From MH13 sp040219355 (GTDB lineage: Bacteria > Pseudomonadota > Alphaproteobacteria > Rhizobiales > MH13): a stretch of DNA of 64,000 bases. Numbering within the stretch: position 1 is the stretch's first letter; each line of letters opens with the position of its first letter. The DNA is taken from contig JAVJSN010000004.1 of assembly GCA_040219355.1 (NCBI GenBank), forward strand, positions 1-64,000. The letters are read 5' to 3'. Under the pieces are notes generated by a model that ran no database searches, was not told where the DNA came from, and worked only from the letters and a program-made list of their open reading frames with translations. Of this stretch, positions 34,467 through 43,756 are shown piece after piece. The translations under genes were made by a program, and so were the position numbers.

Positions 34467-35276
34467 ATGAGTGACGTTTCCGACTGGTGGTCGACGGCGA
34501 TCATCGACATGGAGCCAGGGCGCATCGCGTTGCGTGGCCATCAGGTTCAGGACCTCATCGGCACTGTAACGTTTCCGCAGATGATCTGGCTGATGGTGCG
34601 CGGTGACATGCCCTCGCCGCAGCAGGCCAAGCTAATGGAATGCGCGCTGGTCGCCGCCGTCGATCATGGTCCGCAAGCCCCATCGATTGCTGCAGCACGC
34701 ATGGCCGTAACCTGCGGCGTTGGGTTGAACGGTGCCATGGCAAGTGCAGTCAACATGCTCGACGATGTGCATGGCGGCGCTGGTGAACAAGCGGTGGAAC
34801 TCTACGGCTGGGTGCAACACCTGGTCGCCTTGGGCACGCCTGTGGAAAAAGCTGCCGAACAGGCCATCGACCGTTGGCAGAGCGAACGCAATGCCTTTGT
34901 GCCAGGGTTCGGCCACCGCTTTCACAAACCCGAAGATCCACGGGCACCACGACTGCTTGGGTTGGTCGACGAAGCGGCTTCACACGGCACTGTGACCGGA
35001 GAGTTCGCAGCCATCGGCCGCGCCATCCAAACCGTGCTCAACTCCCGCAAGGGCAAGCCGGTGCCGATGAACATCGATGGCGCAACAGCCGTCATCTACG
35101 CCGAACTTGGCTTTGAAGGCCCCTTGGCACGCGGGCTTTTTTGCCTCTCACGCTCCGTTGGCATCATTGCCCATGCCTGGGAGCAGATGCAGCAAGGCGG
35201 CCGCAACAAAGGCCCCACACCACCGGATTACCGATGGACGTATACGGGCAACCCGGAAAACAAAGACGTTGACTGA
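34467..35276 (+). CDS. Citryl-CoA lyase-like protein (citrate synthase fold)
   Basis: 269 residues, a citrate-synthase fold shortened relative to the 430-residue synthase. Catalytic positions are recognisable: H67 (AAVDHGPQ), H102 (DDVHGGAG), H150 (GFGHRFHKP) and D204 (MNIDGATAV). This short form matches the citryl-CoA lyase family, which cleaves citryl-CoA or a homologue to an acyl-CoA and an oxoacid. With the adjacent CoA-transferase, the pair could activate and split a citrate-like tertiary acid. That pathway is inferred, not demonstrated. Confidence 0.85.
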   Translation: MSDVSDWWSTAIIDMEPGRIALRGHQVQDLIGTVTFPQMIWLMVRGDMPSPQQAKLMECALVAAVDHGPQAPSIAAARMAVTCGVGLNGAMASAVNMLDDVHGGAGEQAVELYGWVQHLVALGTPVEKAAEQAIDRWQSERNAFVPGFGHRFHKPEDPRAPRLLGLVDEAASHGTVTGEFAAIGRAIQTVLNSRKGKPVPMNIDGATAVIYAELGFEGPLARGLFCLSRSVGIIAHAWEQMQQGGRNKGPTPPDYRWTYTGNPENKDVD

Positions 35277-35367
35277 GCTTGGCGTCTGCGGTGGACAAAA
35301 CATCGCGCCAGCGCTCTCAGCATTTGCTGCGCAAACGCCTGCCGCTTGGCTATGATCTTAGTGTTTC

Positions 35368-35388
35368 GTCGTTCGCTATGCGAACGAC
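35368..35388. repeat. Perfect hairpin next to tRNA-Leu 3' end
   Basis: GTCGTTCG (35368-35375) pairs with CGAACGAC (35381-35388) around CTATG. It lies three bases from the CCA end of tRNA-Leu. It may aid 3' maturation or termination, but no T-run follows on the minus strand. Confidence 0.5.
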
Positions 35389-35390
35389 TG

Positions 35391-35476
35391 TGGTGCGGGC
35401 GGCGGGACTCGAACCCGCACGGCCTAGGGCCTCGGGATTTTAAGTCCCGTATGTCTACCAATTCCATCACGCCCGC
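35391..35476 (-). tRNA. tRNA-Leu (anticodon TAA)
   Basis: An 86-base class II tRNA with encoded CCA. The acceptor is GCGGGCG/CGCCCGC, the anticodon stem CGGGA/TCCCG holds loop CTTAAAA with anticodon TAA, and the long variable arm GGCCCTAGGCC is followed by a T arm with GGTTCGAGTCC. Confidence 0.95.
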
Positions 35477-35491
35477 AGCGTGGTCACCCGA

Positions 35492-36004
35492 TCAGTCGCC
35501 AGCGTCTTTGGCGATGGGGGGAACAAACGAATAGCCAAGGTCCCAAGGAAAATAAATCCAGGTGTCCTGGCTCACTTCCGTCACGAACGTATCAACCAAG
35601 GGGCGTCCCATTGGCTTGGCATAGACGGTGGCGAAATGCGCCTCTGGAAGCATCGCGCGCACTTCTTGGGCGGTTTTGCCTGTGTCCACCAGATCATCAA
35701 TGATCAAAACACCGGTGCCTTTGGTATCGAGAATCTTGCTGGAAACGGTTTTCAAGATCGATAGGCTGCCCTGCGTCTGCTCGCCCACACCACCATGATC
35801 ATAGCTTGCGATGGAGACGGTATCGATGGTGCGAATGCCCAGCTCGCGGCAAACGATGGCCGCAGGCACCAGACCACCGCGGGTTATCGTGACCATCGAT
35901 TCAAATGGCCCTTTTTCGGCCAGCCGCCATGCCAATGCACGGGCGTCGCGGTGAAACTGATCCCAGGAGACCGGGAAGGCTTTATCGTTGAGGGGGTCGC
36001 TCAC
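35492..36004 (-). CDS. gpt: Xanthine phosphoribosyltransferase
   Basis: Salvages xanthine and guanine using PRPP; 170 residues with the PRPP-binding motif VLIIDDLVDTGKTAQEVRAM and an N-terminal MVTITRGGLVPAAIV segment. The C-terminal IYFPWDLGYSFVPPIA is typical of Gpt. It is 15 bases downstream of the MoaB-like gene, same strand. Confidence 0.95.
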   Translation of the reverse strand: MSDPLNDKAFPVSWDQFHRDARALAWRLAEKGPFESMVTITRGGLVPAAIVCRELGIRTIDTVSIASYDHGGVGEQTQGSLSILKTVSSKILDTKGTGVLIIDDLVDTGKTAQEVRAMLPEAHFATVYAKPMGRPLVDTFVTEVSQDTWIYFPWDLGYSFVPPIAKDAGD

Positions 36005-36019
36005 AAGATCGGTCCTTGG

Positions 36020-36757
36020 CTAGTCGGCGTTCATTTGGGTGCGCAGCTTTTGGGCTGCTTGGGTGGCGGCGTCAAGCGCGGCTTCATCGCGTGAGCGCAG
36101 CACGATTTCGGTGGTAAACCGTCCGTCGGTCAGTTTGGGGTAGCTGCCGATGGCGACCGTTGGAAAGTTCGCATCGATGGCAGCAAGGCTTTCGGCCAGA
36201 TCCCCCTCGCCGCAATTAAACGGCAACGTGTTGACGGCAATCGGCACACCGCCCTGCAAGCTCGGCAGAACGCTTTCCAGCATCGCAGCAAAAACTGACG
36301 GAACTCCAGCCATCACATGGACGTTTTCCAAGCGAAACCCCGGCGCGATGGACACGGGATTATCGATAAGGTCAGCTCCATCGGGGATACGTGTCATGCG
36401 CTCGCGCCCAGCGTTCATCTCTCGGCCCGTGCGCTGATAGAAATCGTTGAGCAGCTTATAGGCGCGCGGGTCCACATCGATGGTCACGCCGAAGGCCTTG
36501 GCGACACTGTCGGCGGTGATGTCATCATGGGTTGGTCCGATACCGCCGGACGTGAAAACATAAGTGGTGGTGCCCCGCAACGCATTAAGCGCGTCAATGA
36601 TGGCCTCTTCCTCATCGGAAACAATTCGCACCTCGGTGAGATCGATCCCCACCATCGTCAGCGCATCGGCGAGCACGCCAATATTCTTGTCTTTGGTTTT
36701 GCCCGAGAGGATTTCATCCCCAATCACCAGCATGGACGCCGTGGCTGTCATTCGCAT
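36020..36757 (-). CDS. MoaB/CinA-type molybdopterin-binding domain protein
   Basis: A 245-residue protein with a MoCF-biosynthesis domain over residues ~7-170: LVIGDEILSGKTKDKNIGVL, YVFTSGGIGPTHDDITADSV, DPRAYKLLNDFYQ and NVHVMAGVPSVFAAML. The deamidase part of full CinA is missing. In this class such proteins are annotated as competence/damage-inducible CinA-like, with unproven roles. It forms a probable operon with gpt. Confidence 0.9.
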   Translation of the reverse strand: MRMTATASMLVIGDEILSGKTKDKNIGVLADALTMVGIDLTEVRIVSDEEEAIIDALNALRGTTTYVFTSGGIGPTHDDITADSVAKAFGVTIDVDPRAYKLLNDFYQRTGREMNAGRERMTRIPDGADLIDNPVSIAPGFRLENVHVMAGVPSVFAAMLESVLPSLQGGVPIAVNTLPFNCGEGDLAESLAAIDANFPTVAIGSYPKLTDGRFTTEIVLRSRDEAALDAATQAAQKLRTQMNAD

Positions 36758-36831
36758 TCTCCTGTGAACGGCATCCCTAGCCTTGCTGCATCACGCTTGC
36801 AATTTCGCTGCGCCACCGCCAAGCCCGAAGC

Positions 36832-37560
36832 ATGCAGTTTCCCACATCCCTTTTTGAAGCGCGGCTGATCAAACGCTACAAACGCTTCCTGGCCGACGTC
36901 GAGATGGTGGGCGGCCCAGATGCCGGGAAAACGATCACCGTGCATTGCCCAAACCCCGGTTCAATGATGGGCCTTGCCAAACCTGGTGCGCAGGTATTTG
37001 TCTCGCGCTCCCCCAATCCCAAGCGCAAACTGGCCTACACCTTTGAGTTGGAACAGGTGGACGGACCCGGCGACCCGTGCCTTGTCGGCATCAACACGAT
37101 GCACCCCAACAAGCTGGCCGAAGAGGCAATTACCGCTGGACTGGTCCCCGGCTTGGGCGGTTTCGGCAGGCTGAAGCGCGAGCAAAAGTACGGCGAAAAA
37201 TCACGCATCGACATCCTGCTGGAAGCTGACGACGCGCCGCTGACCTATGTTGAGGTAAAAAACGTGCATCTTATGCGCACGGCCGGCCATTTGGAGTTTC
37301 CCGACTCGGTCACCGCACGCGGGGCGAAACATCTGGCCGAACTCTACGCTATGGTTGCAGTTGGGCACCGCGCGGTGATGCTGTTCGTCGCGCAATGGCC
37401 AGGAGCGAAAACCATGAGTGTGGCTGCAGATATCGATCCTAAATACGCCGCAGCGCTGACCAACGCCATGAACGCAGGCGTTGAGGTGTTGGTGCTAGAT
37501 TGCGCTGTAACCCAAGAGGCCATCACGCCTTGTGGGATGTTGGAATTTGTTGCGCCCTAA
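36832..37560 (+). CDS. sfsA: SfsA family nuclease-like protein
   Basis: 242 residues. SfsA was named for sugar fermentation stimulation and is now considered a nucleic-acid-binding/nuclease fold. Signatures are RFLADVEMVGG, VHCPNPGSMMGLAKPGA and LLEADDAPLTYVEVKNVHLM, the latter resembling the PD-(D/E)xK nuclease core. The stop codon overlaps by four bases the stop of the convergent FkbM gene. Confidence 0.93.
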   Translation: MQFPTSLFEARLIKRYKRFLADVEMVGGPDAGKTITVHCPNPGSMMGLAKPGAQVFVSRSPNPKRKLAYTFELEQVDGPGDPCLVGINTMHPNKLAEEAITAGLVPGLGGFGRLKREQKYGEKSRIDILLEADDAPLTYVEVKNVHLMRTAGHLEFPDSVTARGAKHLAELYAMVAVGHRAVMLFVAQWPGAKTMSVAADIDPKYAAALTNAMNAGVEVLVLDCAVTQEAITPCGMLEFVAP

Positions 37561-38429
37561 CGGGTTAGAACCACGTTGAGGCGGGTCTCAGCGATCACCT
37601 GATAACCCTTGCTTTGCGCCAATGCAATGCAATCGGTCTGCCAGCTTTCTGGGCTGTTTTCTATGATCATCAGGCGCGGCCACAGGGTTTCAGGTGCGTC
37701 GCAGAAGAATGGCACCAACGCAAGATCTTCAGCGCCTTCAATATCGATCTTAAGAGCGTCGACACGCGGAAGATTACGCTCAGCCAAAATCGCCGCCAAC
37801 GGCCTGGCCTGCACCTCGATCATGCTGGCCGAATGGGTATCGCTGCGCACACGGCGCATGCTTGTCTCGCCGGCATTGCCACGATCAACAAACAGCTGAA
37901 TTGGCCCATCAACATCGGCAACGGCGAGCGCGATCGCCTCAATCGGGACACCTGGATTGTAGGCGATGTTGTCGCACAGACGCTGATAGACATCCGGTTG
38001 CGGTTCAATGGCCAAGATCTTTGCAACCGAACTCATACACGAGGCGGCAAAAAAGCTGTAAGCGCCGACATTGGCACCAATATCCACAAACACTCCATCG
38101 CCCGGCAACACCCGCCGCAACAGATCGCGCTCCACTGGATCGAAATATTGTGGGGTAAAAAGCACACGCTTCTCTGCCAAGTTGGCAAACGGTTCGATGC
38201 GCATCTTGTGACCAAAAACGGTTACATCGACAGGGCCTTTTACAACCGCCAACGCCATTTTTCGGGCCAGAAATGCCAGCCGTTTGCCGGCATAGCGCTC
38301 AGAGCGTGCACTTGAAAACGTCCGCAGCCGCTCCACCCAATTTGATGGCGCGTAGACGCCCCAATCCGGTGAGGAGGTCTGCGAAAGAGGTGCTGGCGAT
38401 GCGTTCATAGTAGGAATGTTTGGCGTCAC
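37557..38429 (-). CDS. FkbM family methyltransferase
   Basis: A 290-residue SAM-dependent methyltransferase. The SAM motif is VFVDIGANVGAYSFFAASC, followed by ILAIEPQPDVYQRLCDNI and the metal- or acid-loop VDALKIDIEGAEDLAL. FkbM proteins O-methylate polyketides or sugars; the substrate is unknown and no polysaccharide cluster is near. The start may be the ATG at 38429 or the Met eight residues later (38408). No clear ribosome-binding site separates them. Confidence 0.88.
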   Translation of the reverse strand: MTPNIPTMNASPAPLSQTSSPDWGVYAPSNWVERLRTFSSARSERYAGKRLAFLARKMALAVVKGPVDVTVFGHKMRIEPFANLAEKRVLFTPQYFDPVERDLLRRVLPGDGVFVDIGANVGAYSFFAASCMSSVAKILAIEPQPDVYQRLCDNIAYNPGVPIEAIALAVADVDGPIQLFVDRGNAGETSMRRVRSDTHSASMIEVQARPLAAILAERNLPRVDALKIDIEGAEDLALVPFFCDAPETLWPRLMIIENSPESWQTDCIALAQSKGYQVIAETRLNVVLTR

Positions 38430-38660
38430 TTGGGGTCCGGAAAAGGTTTGATCTGTCGCTTTACAGGCAAAGCTGCACTGCGATTACAGGTTATTGCTGC
38501 TCTTCTTTTTGCAGCCAATTGCGGTTAAGTTTGCCCGATCGTGACCAAAGCAATATCCTCTTTCACGCTCGGCGCCTGGTTCGAGAGGCTGCTTTTACAC
38601 CAAATAGGAGCGATGTCACCGCATCGCGCATTCTTCATGCGGAGCCACATCTAAGTCACC

Positions 38661-39476
38661 ATGCTGCAGACCCAACCGCCCATCAAACTGTTCGGCCCTG
38701 AGGCTTTTGAAGGCATGCATCGCGCTGGGCGCCTGACGGCAACCATCCTCGATCAGCTTTCCGATCTCATAAAGCCTGGCGTCACCACGCAGGAGATTGA
38801 TGACGCGGTGATGGATTTTGCTTTGGCCAACAATGCTGTGCCCGCCACGCTGAATTATCGCGGCTACGGCAAATCAAGCTGTACGTCGATCAACCACGTG
38901 GTCTGCCACGGCGTGCCGAACACCAAGCCGTTACGCCAAGGTGACATCGTAAATGTCGATGTCACGCTGATCGTTGACGGGTGGCATGGCGATTCCAGCC
39001 GCATGTACCCGGTAGGTGAGATCAAGCGCGCACCCGAACGGCTGATTGAGGTCACTTATCTGGCGCTCATGCGCGGCATTGCTGCCGTGAAACCCGGCAA
39101 CCGAACCGGTGATATCGGTGCCGCCATTCAAACCTATGCTGAAGCAGAGCGCTGTTCGGTGGTGCGCGATTTTTGCGGCCACGGCATTGGTGATGTGTTT
39201 CATTTGCCCCCCAACATTTTGCATTACGGTCGCTCTGGGGAAGGCGTTGATCTGCGCCCCGGCATGATTTTCACCATTGAGCCAATGATCAATCTGGGTC
39301 GCCCACACGTGAAAATCCTTTCCGATGGCTGGACTGCTGTGACCCGCGACCGATCCCTTTCCGCGCAATATGAACACTCCATCGGTGTAACTGAGGACGG
39401 TTGCGAAATTTTCACAGCCTCACCCAGCGGCCTATTTGCGCCGCCGACCTTGCGCGAGGAAGCAACTGCGTCCTGA
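38661..39476 (+). CDS. map: Methionine aminopeptidase (type I)
   Basis: Removes the initiator Met from nascent proteins; 271 residues. Metal ligands are in NVDVTLIVDGWHGDSSRM (two Asp), CGHGIGDVFH (His), FTIEPMINLG (Glu) and YEHSIGVTEDG (Glu). TSINHVVCHGVP marks type I. Some 230 bases upstream contain nothing recognisable beyond the promoter space for it and the divergent FkbM gene. radC begins 17 bases downstream. Confidence 0.97.
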   Translation: MLQTQPPIKLFGPEAFEGMHRAGRLTATILDQLSDLIKPGVTTQEIDDAVMDFALANNAVPATLNYRGYGKSSCTSINHVVCHGVPNTKPLRQGDIVNVDVTLIVDGWHGDSSRMYPVGEIKRAPERLIEVTYLALMRGIAAVKPGNRTGDIGAAIQTYAEAERCSVVRDFCGHGIGDVFHLPPNILHYGRSGEGVDLRPGMIFTIEPMINLGRPHVKILSDGWTAVTRDRSLSAQYEHSIGVTEDGCEIFTASPSGLFAPPTLREEATAS

Positions 39477-39493
39477 CCAAGGTTCCTTCGTCA

Positions 39494-40210
39494 ATGTCGG
39501 ACACAGGCATGCCCGATAAAATTCCCGACAAACCGCATTTCCATGGTCATCGCGAACGCTTGCGCACCCGATTCGCTGAAGGCGGGCGGCAAGCGCTGGC
39601 AGACTATGAGATACTGGAACTGCTTCTGTTTCGCTCCATCCCGCGCCGCGACACCAAGCAACTGGCAAAGGATTTGATTGCCCGCTTCGGTTCACTGGCG
39701 GATGTTCTCACTGCACCGACAACCCGACTTTGTGAGGTGCGCGGCATCAAACAAGCGACCGCCAACGACTTGGCTTTGGTTCGCGCTGCCGCCGAAGCCC
39801 TGGCACAGGGCAGCGTGGCTCAAAAGGAGATTCTTTCTTCCTGGTCAGATGTGGTGAGCTATTGTCGTGCTGTCATGGCTTATGATGCGGTCGAGGCGTT
39901 CCGCGTTCTCTTTCTGGATAAAAAAAACCGCTTACTGCGCGATGAGGTTTTGCAATCAGGCACGGTTGATCATACCCCGGTCTATCCGCGTGAAGTGGTC
40001 AAGCGTGCGCTGGAGCTTGGAGCATCGGCAATAATATTGGTGCATAACCATCCATCCGGCGATCCGACGCCCTCGCGCGCGGACATCGAGATGACCGGCA
40101 CGATTATCAACGCCGCATCCGCACTGGATGTAATCGTTCACGATCACATCATTGTTGGGCGCGAGGGTCATGCCAGTCTGCGCGCCATGGGGCTTATGAC
40201 CAACGACTGA
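39494..40210 (+). CDS. radC: RadC/JAB-domain protein
   Basis: 238 residues: an N-terminal helix-hairpin-helix portion (LADVLTAPTTRLCEVRGIKQ) and a C-terminal JAMM/MPN fold with metal ligands LVHNHPSGDPTPSRAD. Despite the name, a role in repair is doubtful, and the JAMM fold suggests a metallo-hydrolase. The chosen ATG is at 39494; the upstream frame overlaps map. It follows map directly, a common pairing in alphaproteobacteria. Confidence 0.93.
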   Translation: MSDTGMPDKIPDKPHFHGHRERLRTRFAEGGRQALADYEILELLLFRSIPRRDTKQLAKDLIARFGSLADVLTAPTTRLCEVRGIKQATANDLALVRAAAEALAQGSVAQKEILSSWSDVVSYCRAVMAYDAVEAFRVLFLDKKNRLLRDEVLQSGTVDHTPVYPREVVKRALELGASAIILVHNHPSGDPTPSRADIEMTGTIINAASALDVIVHDHIIVGREGHASLRAMGLMTND

Positions 40211-40358
40211 TCAACTATTTTCTTTTGGAACCTAAACCCAGCCAGTGCGTTTGTGAGCTTGAACCAGTCCGCGTTTACTTCGCCTGCATAACATGCTGCA
40301 CTCACGCATGCTGGCAACGCCAAGCGCGGGATCGCAAGCACAATCATTATGGGGCGCG

Positions 40359-41774
40359 ATGACTGCATTTGATGAAATGAGCGTGGACGGCACACAATGC
40401 CGTACACCCTACGACTTGGTTCGCACCTGGCTTGATAGCCTTGATCCTGAAGCCCTCAAACGCCAAAGCGCCGAGGCAGAAATGCTGTTTCGCCGTATTG
40501 GCATTACCTTTGCCGTGTACGGCGAGGCCGATGCCGAAGAACGGCTGATTCCCTTCGATCTCATCCCACGCATCATTGCCCATGATGAATGGGTGCATCT
40601 GGAAAAAGGCCTAACACAGCGCGTCAACACGCTGAACGCGTTTTTGGCCGACATCTACGGCCCGCGCGAATGCATTAAAGCTGGAATCATTCCCGCTGAT
40701 CTGATCGACCAAAACCCGCAATACCGGCCCGAAATGATTGGCGCCAAACTGCCAGGTGACATCTGGGTGAACATTGCCGGGGTCGATATCGTGCGCGTGG
40801 ACGCCGACAACTTCTATGTGTTGGAAGACAACGCCCGCACACCGTCCGGCGTTTCTTACATGTTGGAAAACCGTGAAGTGATGATGCGAATCGCTCCAGA
40901 GGTTTTCTATGATCACGCGGTTGAACCGGTTGACAATTATGGCGACGAACTGTTGCAGGCCCTTCAGTCAGTTGCGCCGGCCAATCTGCGCAACGATCCA
41001 ACGTGCGCTCTTTTAACGCCCGGTCCCTTCAACAGCGCTTATTACGAGCATTCGTTTTTGGCCGATAAGCTGGGTGTGGAACTGGTCGAAGGCCGTGATC
41101 TGTTTGTGCGAGACGCCGTCCTGTACATGCGCACCACGCTGGGACCACAGCGCGTGGATGTCATCTATCGACGGATCGATGATGACTTCATCGATCCGCT
41201 TGTTTTCAATCCAGACTCTATGCTTGGCGTTCCAGGCCTGATGACGGCCTACCTGGCAGGCAATGTGACGCTGGCGAACGCTGTGGGTACAGGGATTTCC
41301 GACGATAAGGCTATCTACACCTATATGCCGGAGCTCACCAAATTTTTCCTGGATGAAGAGCCTATCCTCAAAAATGTTCCAACGTGGCGTTGCCGCGAGC
41401 CTGACGCGCTTGCCTACGTGCTCGATCATTTGGACGAACTGGTTGTCAAAGAAGTGGCAGGCTCGGGCGGGTACGGTATGCTGGTTGGACCGCGCTCAAC
41501 GAAAGATGAGATTGAGATTTTCCGCGCCAAACTCAAAGCCAACCCTCACGATTTTATCGCGCAGCCAACGCTGGCGCTGTCCACCTGCCCCACATTTGTC
41601 GGCGAAGGTGTCGCGCCGCGTCATGTCGATCTGCGCCCCTTCGTGCTTTCGGGCACCAATGGGGTGAACATCGTACCCGGCGGTCTGACCCGCGTTGCCT
41701 TAAAGGAGGGCTCGCTTGTCGTGAACTCCAGCCAAGGTGGCGGTACAAAAGACACCTGGGTTTTGGCGCGATAG
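40359..41774 (+). CDS. Circularly permuted ATP-grasp ligase (type 2)
   Basis: A 471-residue protein of the circularly permuted ATP-grasp family, which is predicted to join amino acids or peptides through an ATP-dependent acyl-phosphate. Visible parts are RLIPFDLIPRIIAHDEWVHL, YVLEDNARTPSGVSYMLENR, VDVIYRRIDDDFIDPLVFNP and the C-terminal phosphate loop LVVKEVAGSGGYGMLVGP. The start ATG at 40359 is chosen for its family-typical MTAFDEM; the frame extends 22 codons upstream. First of a four-gene operon with alpha-E, transglutaminase-fold and Anbu genes. The predicted operon is known, its product is not. Confidence 0.93.
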   Translation: MTAFDEMSVDGTQCRTPYDLVRTWLDSLDPEALKRQSAEAEMLFRRIGITFAVYGEADAEERLIPFDLIPRIIAHDEWVHLEKGLTQRVNTLNAFLADIYGPRECIKAGIIPADLIDQNPQYRPEMIGAKLPGDIWVNIAGVDIVRVDADNFYVLEDNARTPSGVSYMLENREVMMRIAPEVFYDHAVEPVDNYGDELLQALQSVAPANLRNDPTCALLTPGPFNSAYYEHSFLADKLGVELVEGRDLFVRDAVLYMRTTLGPQRVDVIYRRIDDDFIDPLVFNPDSMLGVPGLMTAYLAGNVTLANAVGTGISDDKAIYTYMPELTKFFLDEEPILKNVPTWRCREPDALAYVLDHLDELVVKEVAGSGGYGMLVGPRSTKDEIEIFRAKLKANPHDFIAQPTLALSTCPTFVGEGVAPRHVDLRPFVLSGTNGVNIVPGGLTRVALKEGSLVVNSSQGGGTKDTWVLAR

Positions 41775-41786
41775 GAGGGACAGACT

Positions 41787-42731
41787 ATGCTTTTAAGCCG
41801 CACCGCAGACAGCCTCTTCTGGACCGCCCGCTACATTGAGCGCGCAGAAAACATCGCCCGTTTGTTGGAGGCCGCAACGCGGCTCTCCAATGTTGGCAGC
41901 AGCACTGAGCAGGTTTCCAATGAGTGGGAATCCGCCGTTTTGGCAACGGGGATGGAAGAGCTTTTCAAAGAACGCTACGGCGAGCCAAGTGCACGCACCG
42001 TGGTGGATTTCCTGGCCTTCTCCGAAGCCAATCCCTCCTCCATCCGTTCCTGCCTTGAGGCAGCGCGCGCCAATGCGCGTTCGGTACGCACCGCCATCAC
42101 CATCGAAATGTGGGAAACCGTTAACGCTGCTTGGCTCGAATTGAAACGCTATCGCACCTTCGGCCAATCGCGTGGCGAGCTGTTGGAGTTTCTGCGCTTC
42201 GTCAAACAGGTGGCGCTGAGTGTCGATGGCATCGCCAACCGCACAATGCTGCGCACCGATGGGTTTTCATTTTTTCAGCTTGGCAGCGCGATCGAGCGCG
42301 CCGACAACACCGCACGCATTTTGGACGTGAAATACCATGTGCTTCTGCCAGCAGGTGACCGCGTTGGCGGTGGGCTGGATTATTTTCAATGGACATCGAT
42401 CTTACGATCGGTTTCTGCGCTCACCGCTTATCACTGGGTTTATCGCGAGAGCTTGAAGCCGTGGTTAATTGCTGACCTATTGATTTTGAACGAAAAAATG
42501 CCTCGCTCATTGGCAAGTTGCTACGGCAATGTCACCCGCCATCTCGACAGCCTGTCTAAAAACTACGGGCGGCAGGGAAAAGCGCAGCGCACCGCGCGTT
42601 CGATTCATAGCGAGTTCCGCAATCGTGACATCGACGCGATTTTCCACACCGGGCTGCACGAATTCATCGAAGACTTCATTGGCAAGAACAATAAGCTAGG
42701 CGCCACAATCGCCGAGCAGTACCTGTTCTAG
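41787..42731 (+). CDS. Alpha-E domain protein (DUF403)
   Basis: A 314-residue all-helical protein of the alpha-E family, the constant companion of the circularly permuted ATP-grasp. Typical opening LLSRTADSLFWTARYIERAE, then FDLA-like helices including GIANRTMLRTDGFSFFQLGS and RADNTARILDVKYHVLLP. AGGAGG lies seven bases upstream of its ATG, 12 bases after the ATP-grasp stop. The biochemical role is unknown; a role as a scaffold or carrier for the ligase has been proposed by genome context. Confidence 0.93.
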   Translation: MLLSRTADSLFWTARYIERAENIARLLEAATRLSNVGSSTEQVSNEWESAVLATGMEELFKERYGEPSARTVVDFLAFSEANPSSIRSCLEAARANARSVRTAITIEMWETVNAAWLELKRYRTFGQSRGELLEFLRFVKQVALSVDGIANRTMLRTDGFSFFQLGSAIERADNTARILDVKYHVLLPAGDRVGGGLDYFQWTSILRSVSALTAYHWVYRESLKPWLIADLLILNEKMPRSLASCYGNVTRHLDSLSKNYGRQGKAQRTARSIHSEFRNRDIDAIFHTGLHEFIEDFIGKNNKLGATIAEQYLF

Positions 42732-42755
42732 TGGCCAGCCCAGCAAGGCAATTTC

Positions 42756-43688
42756 ATGCGTTTATCCGTCCACCACACAGAAACCCTGACCTATGCAACA
42801 CCGAGCATGGGAACGATTCAAGTGCTCCGCCTTACGCCGCGAGACCACACCGGGCACTATGTCTGCGACTGGTCGGTGGACGTCGATGCGGACTGTAAAA
42901 TCGAGAGCAGCAAAGACGCGTTTGGCAACATCGTCACCAGCTTCTCACTTAACGGCCCTTTGGAATCACTAACGATCACCGCTGTTGGCGAGGTCGAAAC
43001 AGACGAAACGCACGGTATTGTTCGTGATGCACCCGACAAAGTACCCCACGGCGTGTTTTTGCGGCAGAGCCATGCAGAGGGCGATGCCGCCTTGGTGCGC
43101 ACAGCGATGAACGCACTGACCGATGTTTCTGGCCCTGAACTGGCTCAGATGCATGCTTTGATGGATGCGCTTCACGCAGCACGACCGCAGACAAGCCAAG
43201 ACGACGAGCAGGCAGCCCAGGAACAGGCGCAAATGCAAGCGCAGGCGCAATCTCAAATGGGTGGCGCAGACGGTCAAAACCAGCAGAAAGGCGTCGATGA
43301 TGACAAAGCGATCAGTTCAGCGGCTACCACGAGATTGCGCGCAATGCTTGACGAACGCAACATCAACAGCGCCGCGGAGATCGCCGAAATCTTCTGCAAC
43401 ACCGCCCGACGCTTGGAAATGCCCGCGCGGCTGGTTTCTGGCTATCGTTGGTTGGGCGAGGACATCACAGATAAGCAAACACGCGACATCTGGGCGGAAG
43501 TGCATATCGATGATTTGGGCTGGGTCGCTTTCGACCCCCATGAAGGCAACTGCCCCAGCGAAGACAGCGTCCGAGTGGCTATTGGGCTCGATCACCATGC
43601 CATCGCAAGCGCAAGAGTTGGGCATTATGGCGGTATCAGCGACGTTGAGCGCGAAACGCGCATTGCGGTGCGCCGAATAGCGGGATAA
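42756..43688 (+). CDS. Transglutaminase-fold protein, apparently catalytically dead
   Basis: A 310-residue protein occupying the transglutaminase slot of the operon. The N-terminal ~130 residues match the family's beta domain (YATPSMGTIQVLRLTPRDHT). Residues ~145-180 are a Gln/Ala-rich low-complexity linker. The core follows, but where family members have GVCQDHAH the sequence reads NSAAEIAE (Cys to A206), and where they have THAWAE it reads TRDIWAEV (His to D244). Only the third residue, the Asp in AFDPHEG (D260), remains. VSGYRW and VRVAIGLDHH are normal. The fold is therefore conserved while catalysis is likely lost. Assignment of replaced residues is by alignment from memory. Confidence 0.85.
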   Translation: MRLSVHHTETLTYATPSMGTIQVLRLTPRDHTGHYVCDWSVDVDADCKIESSKDAFGNIVTSFSLNGPLESLTITAVGEVETDETHGIVRDAPDKVPHGVFLRQSHAEGDAALVRTAMNALTDVSGPELAQMHALMDALHAARPQTSQDDEQAAQEQAQMQAQAQSQMGGADGQNQQKGVDDDKAISSAATTRLRAMLDERNINSAAEIAEIFCNTARRLEMPARLVSGYRWLGEDITDKQTRDIWAEVHIDDLGWVAFDPHEGNCPSEDSVRVAIGLDHHAIASARVGHYGGISDVERETRIAVRRIAG

Positions 43689-43756
43689 CTCTAGCCCGTT
43701 GTGGCAACAATCGGAGCAGATTCGTGCACCGATGACGGCATGAAGGACTGCCCCCG

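Noticed and set aside
35368..35388. Intrinsic terminator after tRNA-Leu
   Set aside because: The hairpin is perfect, but no T-run follows on the minus strand, so I list it only as a hairpin.
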